A stretch of 64,000 nucleotides of DNA from Acidobacteriota bacterium (lineage in GTDB: Bacteria; Acidobacteriota; Vicinamibacteria; Vicinamibacterales; UBA8438), in the NCBI GenBank assembly GCA_009838525.1, contig VXRJ01000018.1, positions 459,087-523,086 on the forward strand, written 5' to 3'. A program made the position numbers and the translations under genes. Below, in pieces: positions 57,930 through 64,000 of this stretch (the first letter of the stretch is position 1; each line of letters opens with the position of its first letter). The notes beneath the pieces are model-generated. The model searched no databases. It worked only from the letters and a program-made list of their open reading frames with translations, and was not told where the DNA came from.

Positions 57930-59063
57930 ATGGCACAGGTGGACTTCTACCTCGTACTTGGGGTGAAGCGGTCGGCAACGGTTGCCGAGTTGCGCCGGGC
58001 GTACAAGCGGCTTGCCCGGCGTTACCATCCCGACATTAATCCGGGTGATCGGGAAGCGGCGGCGTTCTACCGGGTGCTTACGGAAGCGTACGAGACACTG
58101 CGCGACCCGGACCGCCGGGAAGCGTACGATTTGCGCGGCGCGGACGCCATGGCACACTCGGATGCCGCTGCGCCCGCCACGGTGCAGTTCCGGGGATTCG
58201 ACTTTTCTCCAGGTGGTCGCGGCGGAAGGCTGTCCGCCACGTTCACCGACCTGTTCGCGGAAGTGCTGCCGCACTCCGGGATTGAACCGGAGGCCCGGGA
58301 TGGCGCGGGGGGACGGGGGAGCGACCTCTTCGCGGAGATCACGCTGACGTTCGAGGAGGCGATCCGGGGTGTCGAGCGACGACTGACGGTCAGGCGCCTC
58401 GACACGTGCGGCGGGTGCGGCGGCACCGGCCGTCGGCGAGGCGCGGAGGCGCGCTGCCCGACCTGTCGAGGGGACGGAACGCTTCAATGGCACCGCGGCC
58501 ACATGATTTTCTCGACGCGCTGCGGAGACTGTGGCGGCGCCGGGCGTTTGCGGCACCGCGCCTGCGGTTCGTGCGACGGCAGAGGAGTCTCGGAAGTCGA
58601 CGAGGAGATCACCGTGCAAGTGCCGCCGGGAGTCGACGACGGGACCCGCCTTCGGCTTCGCGCGAAGGGAAACGCCGGATTGCGAGGTGGTGCGTCGGGA
58701 GATCTCTACCTCGTGTCTCGTGTGCAGGCACATCCGCACTTTCGTCGCGACGGGACCGACCTCCGGCTCGATCTGCCGATTGCAATTCACGAGGCGGTGC
58801 TCGGCGCCGCGATCGAGGTGCCGGTGCTCGATGGCACGGCGATGCTCGAGGTGCCGGCCGGGACAACGTCGGGGCAGCAGTTCCGGATTCGCAACCACGG
58901 TGTGTCCGACCCGCAGGGCCAAGGCCGTCGTGGCGATCTGGTGGTCACGGTGAGTGTCGTTCTGCCCGCCGTTTCCGACGAGCGATCGAGAACACTGTTG
59001 CGTGAGTTCGGCGAGCTGCACAAGAACGACGTCCGGCAGGGCATGTACCGGAAGACGAGATAG
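57930..59063 (+). CDS. dnaJ: Chaperone DnaJ (Hsp40, type I)
   Basis: The 377-residue co-chaperone has a J domain (2-68) with the HPD of RRYHPDINPGD, a Gly/Phe-containing linker (GFDFSPGGRGG), four CxxCxGxG zinc motifs (CGGCGGTG, CPTCRGDG, CGDCGGAG, CGSCDGRG) and the C-terminal substrate domains (VQVPPGVDDGTRLRLRAKG, HEAVLGAAIEVPVLDG). It stimulates DnaK ATPase. It lies 39 bases after dnaK. Confidence 0.95.
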   Translation: MAQVDFYLVLGVKRSATVAELRRAYKRLARRYHPDINPGDREAAAFYRVLTEAYETLRDPDRREAYDLRGADAMAHSDAAAPATVQFRGFDFSPGGRGGRLSATFTDLFAEVLPHSGIEPEARDGAGGRGSDLFAEITLTFEEAIRGVERRLTVRRLDTCGGCGGTGRRRGAEARCPTCRGDGTLQWHRGHMIFSTRCGDCGGAGRLRHRACGSCDGRGVSEVDEEITVQVPPGVDDGTRLRLRAKGNAGLRGGASGDLYLVSRVQAHPHFRRDGTDLRLDLPIAIHEAVLGAAIEVPVLDGTAMLEVPAGTTSGQQFRIRNHGVSDPQGQGRRGDLVVTVSVVLPAVSDERSRTLLREFGELHKNDVRQGMYRKTR

Positions 59064-59109
59064 GGCGCGGGAAGCGAACGCCCCGCGGGATTGCTGCGAG
59101 GCACCAAGA

Positions 59110-59523
59110 ATGACGGAAAAGCCGACGCGCGAGGGGACGTACATGATCAGCGCCGTAGCGCGACGCTACGACATCCATCCGCAGACGCTTCGAATGTATG
59201 AGCGCGAGGGCCTGCTGACGCCGTCGCGGACCGACGGGAACACGCGCCTGTATGGCGAGGAAGACCTTGAACGTCTCGAGACGATCCTTTCCCTCACGCG
59301 AGAGCTGGGCGTCAACCTGGCTGGCGTCGAGATCATCCTCAACATGCGCGACAAGATGGACCGGATGCAGCGAGAGGTGAACGAGTTCGTCAACTACGTG
59401 AAGCAGGAACTTGCCCGCGGCGTCGGCGATTGGGAGCAGCGTCTCGACACCGCCCTCGTCAAGGTCGATCCCGGCAGCCGCGTCCGGCCCGCCAGTCCTG
59501 ACGAAGAGCCCCCAAGACGCTAA
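59110..59523 (+). CDS. hspR: MerR-type heat-shock repressor HspR
   Basis: The 137-residue protein begins MTEKPTREGTYMISAVARRY. Its winged helix, DIHPQTLRMYEREGLLTPSRTDGNTRLY, is close to actinobacterial HspR, followed by a coiled coil (RDKMDRMQREVNEFVNYVKQEL). HspR binds HAIR sites and represses dnaK operons, with DnaK as co-repressor. Its location at the end of the dnaK-dnaJ cluster and a HAIR-like site on the dnaK promoter support this call. The start ATG lies 46 bases after dnaJ. Confidence 0.9.
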   Translation: MTEKPTREGTYMISAVARRYDIHPQTLRMYEREGLLTPSRTDGNTRLYGEEDLERLETILSLTRELGVNLAGVEIILNMRDKMDRMQREVNEFVNYVKQELARGVGDWEQRLDTALVKVDPGSRVRPASPDEEPPRR

Positions 59524-59564
59524 CGGGAAGGGGGGCTGCCGATTGTCCATTATGCTTGTCCCGA

Positions 59565-60443
59565 ATGCCAGCTCCCTGCCCGGATTGCAACGGCACCCGG
59601 TGGCGCACCCGCGAGATCGATGGCGTGCGCCGTGCCGAACGATGCGGGTGTTGGCACGATGCGCTGACCCGAGACCTTCTGTCACGAGCGCGTATTCCAA
59701 CGCGCTACGCGAAATGCGGCTTCGATACGTTCACGAGCTACCCGAACGACAGGCTCTTGAACGCCGTCGCCCGGGCCCGGGCATTTGCCCAGGCGTTCCC
59801 GGTAGTAGAGAAGGGACTGCTGTTCATCGGCCCGCCGGGGATCGGCAAGACCCACCTTGCGGTTTCGGCCTTGCGCGTCGTGGTGGAGAAGGGATGCCGC
59901 AGCGTCTACTATGACACCCGTTCGTTGCTGGCGGAAATCCGGGCGGCGTTCGACCCGGTTACCCGAGCGTCGCAGTCCGCGATACTGACCGGCGTGATGG
60001 AAGCGGACCTGCTCGTGCTGGATGATCTGGGGGCGGAGCGGCCAACAGAATGGGTGGAGGAGACGATGAACCTGATCGTGAACAGCCGCTACAACGAGCG
60101 GCGCCCGACGGTGTTCACGACCAACTACGAGGACGTGCCGGAGACTGACAACCTCGATTCGCTCCGTGTGCGCGTCGGCTTTCGCATGCACTCGCGGCTG
60201 CGCGAAATGTGCGAGTTTCTTGAGTTCGACGGCCCCGACTACCGCGGATTCGAACACCGCCCGACCTCGGACGACCTGGCGCAAGGCTGGAAGCATCGGC
60301 CCCGGCATCGATTGCCGGCCCGCGCCGGCAACGTGGTCAAGGCGCGATCCACCGGGCATGGTGGTCGCCGCAGGAAGCGTGCGGCGGGAGAGAACGAGCA
60401 GCTCGACCTCGGTTGGGGCGGAGGCCGCGCCGGGAACGGGTGA
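59565..60443 (+). CDS. DnaC/DnaI-like AAA+ ATPase with N-terminal zinc-binding motif
   Basis: The 292-residue protein starts MPAPCPDCNGTRW and has a CPDC...CGCW zinc-type motif in the first 30 residues, then an AAA+ core with Walker A GPPGIGKTHLA, Walker B in LLVLDDLGAERP, sensor VFTTNY and an Arg-rich end of box VII (RMHSRLREM). It resembles helicase loaders of the DnaC/DnaI type or IstB-like ATPases. No transposase is nearby, which argues against IstB. A basic low-complexity tail (about 240-292) is unusual. A TTG three codons earlier is possible. Confidence 0.85.
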   Translation: MPAPCPDCNGTRWRTREIDGVRRAERCGCWHDALTRDLLSRARIPTRYAKCGFDTFTSYPNDRLLNAVARARAFAQAFPVVEKGLLFIGPPGIGKTHLAVSALRVVVEKGCRSVYYDTRSLLAEIRAAFDPVTRASQSAILTGVMEADLLVLDDLGAERPTEWVEETMNLIVNSRYNERRPTVFTTNYEDVPETDNLDSLRVRVGFRMHSRLREMCEFLEFDGPDYRGFEHRPTSDDLAQGWKHRPRHRLPARAGNVVKARSTGHGGRRRKRAAGENEQLDLGWGGGRAGNG

Positions 60444-60454
60444 AGTGGGCCGGC

Positions 60455-61612
60455 ATGCCTGATCGCACCCGACCCGAAGAGGTCGGGGCAGGTGCGCTCG
60501 GCCTCTATCTCCACATTCCTTTCTGCACGTCGATCTGCAACTACTGCAATTTCAACCGCGGTCTGCTCGACAAGGACCTGAAGCGGCACTACGTCGACGT
60601 GCTGCGGCGCGAGATCGGCTGCGCCGGAGATCAATCCCCGGTCGACTCCATCTTCTTCGGTGGCGGCACACCCTCGCTACTGGGCGCGGATGAGGTGGCG
60701 GCGCTGGTCTCGGCCTGCGGCGAGGCGTTCGACGTCGCGACCGACGCCGAGGTCACGCTTGAAATGAATCCGGAGTCGGCGTCGGAGACGTACGTTGCTG
60801 ACCTGCTCGCCACTGGTGTCAACCGCATCAGTCTCGGCGTCCAGTCGTTCGATGACCGTGAACTTGCCCGCCTCAGCCGAATGCACGATGCCGACGGCGC
60901 ACGTGAGGCGGTCGCCGCGATTCGACGCGCGGGGTGCGAGAACCTGAGCCTCGACCTCATGCTTTGGCTGCCTGCGCAGCGACCGGAAGATGTGGCGGCT
61001 TCGATCGACACGGCGATAGGGCTGACGCCGGATCATCTGTCGCTCTACCTGCTCGAGCTCTACCCGAACGCGCCGCTGCGCGAGGAGATGGCGCGGGCGA
61101 ACTGGTCACTGGCGCCGGATGAGGAAGCGGCGACTATGTACCTCGAAGCGCTCGCCCGGACGGATGCGGCGGGCTACGAGCAGTACGAGATATCCAACGT
61201 CGCGCGCCCTGGCCACCGTGCACGCCACAACTTGAAGTACTGGCAGGATGGCGCGTGGCTCGGCTTCGGCTGCGGTGCGCATTCTACGCGTGACGGCGCA
61301 CGGTGGCGGAACGTCTCCGCGATCGCCCGATACGCCGACGCCGTCGAACGGGGCGAGACGGTCATCGAGGAGCACAGAATGCTCTCTCGGGACGAGCGCC
61401 TGGGTGATGCTCTGTTTACCGGCCTGCGGCTCACGGAGGGAATCGACCTGATCAGTCTGGGTTGTCGCTACGGCGTCGACGTCGAGGCTCGGTTCGGATG
61501 TAGAGTGCGGCCCTACATCGACGCCGGCTTGCTCAGCGAGAACGAGGGCCGGTGGCGTCTGAGTCGACACGGCATGCTGGTTTCGAACGAAGTGCTGGGG
61601 GCTTTTGTCTAG
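60455..61612 (+). CDS. hemW: Radical SAM protein HemW (coproporphyrinogen oxidase-like haem chaperone)
   Basis: LYLHIPFCTSICNYCNFN holds the CxxxCxxC iron-sulfur motif with the following NF, as in HemW rather than HemN, which has an extra Cys. SIFFGGGTPSLL, EMNPES, NRISLGVQSFDD, YEISNVARPGHRARHNLKYW and a C-terminal winged helix (LSRHGMLVSNEVL) complete the family pattern. HemW inserts or carries haem, fitting a respiring organism with c-type cytochromes. The ATG at 60455 is chosen; a GTG at 60440, overlapping the upstream stop as GTGA, is a strong alternative. Confidence 0.92.
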   Translation: MPDRTRPEEVGAGALGLYLHIPFCTSICNYCNFNRGLLDKDLKRHYVDVLRREIGCAGDQSPVDSIFFGGGTPSLLGADEVAALVSACGEAFDVATDAEVTLEMNPESASETYVADLLATGVNRISLGVQSFDDRELARLSRMHDADGAREAVAAIRRAGCENLSLDLMLWLPAQRPEDVAASIDTAIGLTPDHLSLYLLELYPNAPLREEMARANWSLAPDEEAATMYLEALARTDAAGYEQYEISNVARPGHRARHNLKYWQDGAWLGFGCGAHSTRDGARWRNVSAIARYADAVERGETVIEEHRMLSRDERLGDALFTGLRLTEGIDLISLGCRYGVDVEARFGCRVRPYIDAGLLSENEGRWRLSRHGMLVSNEVLGAFV

Positions 61613-61702
61613 TTGCCCCGGTACGGTAAAGTAGGCGGCTCTGCCGGAGAGCAGGGGATTCCGGAAGAGGACTTCGGGACAAGGTTCCAAGGAGGACAGG
61701 AC

Positions 61703-62209
61703 ATGCGGTGGTATCGCAAACAGTCGATGCGGCGGATTCTGCTGGGCGGCGCGTTCGCGGCGACCCTGGCCGTGGGCGTGGCGTTTGGTGCGCTGCTCAC
61801 GACGAACGAGGCAGCGGCCCAGCCGTCGGTTACCTTCACCGGCCCGAATGCGGCTCTGATGTTTCATTTCGTGGATCCGGGTGCGCAGGGCGACTACGAA
61901 GGCGTGATGCAGAAGTTGAAGGACGCGCTACAGCAGAGCGAGAACACCGAAACGGATCGACAGGCGCAGGCCCGTGGCTGGCGAGTGTTCAAGGCGAACG
62001 CCGACTTCACCGGGCAAGGGGCGGTCCCCTATGTGTGGCATATCGATCCCGTGATGAATGGCGCGAATTACGCTGCCGCCACCATCATGAACGAGGTGTT
62101 CCCGGCCGACATCGAGGCGCTCTTCAACACCTACAACGGCTCGTTTACGCCCGGCCAGGTCAAGCAGCTTCCGGTCAATCTCGAACTGGTTATCGACTTC
62201 GGCAACTAG
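61703..62209 (+). CDS. Secreted orphan protein, tandem paralogue A
   Basis: The ATG at 61703 follows AAGGAGGACAGGAC, an excellent ribosome site. The 168-residue product has a signal peptide (RRILLGGAFAATLAVGVAFG, cleavage near AAAQP) and a mature domain of about 130 residues with ALMFHFVDPGAQGDYEGVM, a conserved Arg/Trp segment (RGWRVFKA) and NEVFPADIEALFNTYNGSF. The next gene encodes a relative with the same pattern. The fold might be a ferredoxin-like dimeric barrel, but I do not recognise the family. Confidence 0.72.
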   Translation: MRWYRKQSMRRILLGGAFAATLAVGVAFGALLTTNEAAAQPSVTFTGPNAALMFHFVDPGAQGDYEGVMQKLKDALQQSENTETDRQAQARGWRVFKANADFTGQGAVPYVWHIDPVMNGANYAAATIMNEVFPADIEALFNTYNGSFTPGQVKQLPVNLELVIDFGN

Positions 62210-62302
62210 GCGCCGCACCTGTCGCGGCACCGCCAGTTCGTCCGCCCCGGCGGCTGCGTCGGGCCTGCTGCCGTGTACCCACACCTGATCGGGAGGTGAC
62301 GC

Positions 62303-62830
62303 ATGTCGTGTGTCGAGAATGGACCCGGTGCTGGCGGCTGGCGTGGGCTGAGACTCGGTGGCGCACTCTCGGTGGCCGTCGGCGTTGGCTTCGTCATTGG
62401 TCTCGCCATTCCGTTCGACGGCGAGGCGCAGGACCCGCAGACCTTCGAGGCGCCTGTCGGCCTGGTCATCAACTACATCCGGCCGGCCGGCACGGCTGAT
62501 TTCGAGTCAATCATGCTGCAGCTGCAGCAGGCGCTCGTCGAGGCTGAAGACGAGGAACGCCGGGCGCAGGGCGAAGGCTGGGCTGTCTACAAGGCTCAGG
62601 AAACGGGCCCCAACAACCAGGCGGTCTACCTGTGGTTGCTCGATCCGGCGGTCTCGGGTGGGGATTACTCGGTTCCCCAGATTCTCGCGGAGGCTTTTCC
62701 TGCCGACGCCCAACAGCTCTACGAGACCTACAAGGAGTCCTTCGGCGCCGGCCAGATCTGGCTGAACCTCGAACCCCTCGCCACTGGCGACGGCGCGAGT
62801 GCTCCCGACGACACCGAGCCGAACCGCTAG
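62303..62830 (+). CDS. Secreted orphan protein, tandem paralogue B
   Basis: This 175-residue product has GGGAGG before the ATG and a signal-peptide-like N-terminus (GGALSVAVGVGFVIGLAI, cleavage near GEAQD). It shares with the upstream gene the order GLVINYIRPAGTADFESIM, QGEGWAVYKA, YLWLLDPAVSGGDYSV and EAFPADAQQLYETYKESF, then a strand LNLEPL. It is clearly a diverged duplicate, 93 bases downstream. The function is unknown. Confidence 0.72.
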   Translation: MSCVENGPGAGGWRGLRLGGALSVAVGVGFVIGLAIPFDGEAQDPQTFEAPVGLVINYIRPAGTADFESIMLQLQQALVEAEDEERRAQGEGWAVYKAQETGPNNQAVYLWLLDPAVSGGDYSVPQILAEAFPADAQQLYETYKESFGAGQIWLNLEPLATGDGASAPDDTEPNR

Positions 62831-62901
62831 GAGCCTGGCGCCGGCGCGCCCGCAAGGACGCGCTAGCGCTGGAAGTGACCGCGCCGCCGGAAATAGAGGC
62901 G

Positions 62902-63909
62902 TCAGCGGCGGAGCGGGCGACCGTCGGCTTCCAGTTGGCGTGCACCCGCCAGGATACCGGTCAGACCGTAGTTTCCTTCGTGACAGGCGTATTCGTAGAG
63001 CACGCCATCCAACCGCCGGAGAGGCATCAACACCGTGTACGGCGCCGTGTACACGGTTTCGTCCGTGATCGTGTACTCGTAGGCGAGTGTGTCCGCGTCG
63101 ATCCGGGTGAACCGCTCGATCAGATGCATGTTCGGCCCGGTGCCGCCGCTCTGGCCACCCTTGAAGTTGGTGGTTTCCACCACCAGGGTGCCGCCTTCCC
63201 AGTGGGCGCGGGAGTCCCCGGCGTACTGCTTCAGATCATGTTTCGGCGCTTCGCTGTCGATCGGAATAATGCGGGCGTTGTGAACCATCTCGTTCACGAT
63301 GACGACGTAGCCGGGCGCCTGCAGGATCTGCACGTTGTTGTTGTACGCGCCTGACCGCATCGGCGGACCGGAGTTGAATCCCATGATGCAGCGGTCGAAC
63401 AGGCTGCGACTCTCGTGCGAGTCATAGCGATGCTCCTCGAGCCAGACCCGCCGTTCCTGTGCAGCCTGCGCCCCTTCCGGGGTCCGTCGCGGGAGCCGGC
63501 CGTCGGGAGGGTCGACAATCAGCGACGTCCGCTTGTCGGACGTGAGTTCAATACCGCGCTCGTACCAGAACTCGTTGTACGACAGGACTCCACCTTCGGC
63601 ACGGGGCTGGTAGCCAGCCGAGGGGGCGCCCCGTTCGGGGTCGAACAGGTCCCGATTCAGCCGGATCCGCTCCGACGCTTCGAACTGCGCCGCGGTCTCC
63701 GGATCCAGGGTTTCCACGTCCTCGAACTGCGACGGCCGCTGGAACGGCGTCAGGGTCCGGAACGTGAAGATGCCGGAGATGTCTGGCTGGCCATCGGGCG
63801 TACGCATTTCCGCAGCCGCGTTGTCCTGCGCGGCAACCGGCAGCGGCGCCAGTGCTGCGAATCCCAACACGAGTGCCGAAAGAACCATCCCTCGAGATCG
63901 ATTGACCAT
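62902..63909 (-). CDS. Secreted protein of unknown function, TPDGQPD-type family
   Basis: The 335-residue product (ATG at 63909) has a signal peptide cleaved near AAQDN and then MRTPDGQPDISGIFTF, a start seen in many exported proteins of Acidobacteria. Other marks are ERGIELTSDKRTSLIVDPPDGRLP, a CIMGFNSGPPMRSGAYNNN stretch, a beta-rich run HWEGGTLVVETTNF, HLIERFTRID and a final CHEGNYGLTGIL. No catalytic motif is obvious. It is convergent with the tandem secreted pair, 71 bases apart. An upstream extension to 63993 lacks a signal peptide at its start and is not preferred. Confidence 0.72.
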   Translation of the reverse strand: MVNRSRGMVLSALVLGFAALAPLPVAAQDNAAAEMRTPDGQPDISGIFTFRTLTPFQRPSQFEDVETLDPETAAQFEASERIRLNRDLFDPERGAPSAGYQPRAEGGVLSYNEFWYERGIELTSDKRTSLIVDPPDGRLPRRTPEGAQAAQERRVWLEEHRYDSHESRSLFDRCIMGFNSGPPMRSGAYNNNVQILQAPGYVVIVNEMVHNARIIPIDSEAPKHDLKQYAGDSRAHWEGGTLVVETTNFKGGQSGGTGPNMHLIERFTRIDADTLAYEYTITDETVYTAPYTVLMPLRRLDGVLYEYACHEGNYGLTGILAGARQLEADGRPLRR

Positions 63910-64000
63910 TCCGTATCGCTCCCTAATCGCGCGCGAGTGACTTCCGCGACGGCTTGAGGATAATGCCGAACCCGTAACGGGGCAAGAACTCAAGCCTGTC

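Noticed and set aside
59565-60443. IstB-type transposon helper ATPase
   Set aside because: There is no IstA-like transposase or inverted repeats nearby, and the zinc-type N-terminus and chromosomal context fit a helicase loader better.

Overview
The window is one GC-rich, densely coded stretch of a chromosome, with no intergenic gap above 300 bases. Gene content points to a diderm bacterium, most likely Acidobacteriota (a Vicinamibacteria-like lineage). The clues are a secreted protein of the acidobacterial VWFA-related type (30346-32529), Oar-like and carboxypeptidase-regulatory TonB receptors, apolipoprotein N-acyltransferase, a secreted cytochrome c/PQQ dehydrogenase and several secreted orphan families. 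This is inference from gene families; no 16S rRNA gene is present.

Layout. 1-2004: a partial RNA cyclic phosphodiesterase (thpR), a GyrI-like/VOC pair and a DUF2834 membrane protein. 2118-10223: a secreted and periplasmic block, with an NHL propeller, then a minus-strand group reading double-NTF2 protein > cytochrome c-PQQ dehydrogenase-NTF2 fusion > TonB receptor, preceded by a PadR-SpoIIE phosphatase fusion. 10261-10336: tRNA-Thr(CGT). 10443-13348: a secreted alpha/beta hydrolase, a Tat-exported haloacid dehalogenase and an iodotyrosine-deiodinase-like flavoprotein. 13385-21017: DNA repair (uvrA, 3-methyladenine glycosylase, uvrC) interleaved with efp and a CDP-alcohol phosphatidyltransferase. 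21089-27885: housekeeping genes (trpS, scpA, scpB, rluB-type synthase, cmk, rpsA, HU-like protein, HIT protein). 27947-34535: acyl-CoA metabolism, with two acyl-CoA dehydrogenases and a B12-dependent mutase pair whose active site reads as isobutyryl-CoA mutase. 34604-41511: a response regulator, valS, nadC, birA, coaX and an orphan, mostly joined by 1-4 base overlaps. 41571-47810: an Oar-like TonB receptor, then minus-strand hpt, argS and mobA. 47888-53455: nfeD, slipin, SPOR protein, lnt, and prfB with its programmed frameshift. 53485-61612: PBP1A diverging from a dnaK-dnaJ-hspR heat-shock cluster, followed by a DnaC-like loader and hemW. 61703-63909: three secreted orphan proteins, two of them tandem paralogues.

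The most interesting points are: the PQQ dehydrogenase with a C-terminal NTF2-like domain next to a TonB receptor and a gene sharing its 5' end; the two dehalogenase-type genes side by side with intact active-site residues; the mutase that would be labelled methylmalonyl-CoA mutase but carries the isobutyryl-CoA mutase Phe/Gln pair; an acyl-CoA dehydrogenase lacking its catalytic Glu; the PadR-phosphatase fusion; and a candidate HspR operator lying on the dnaK promoter. No CRISPR array, insertion sequence, prophage or integrase was seen.
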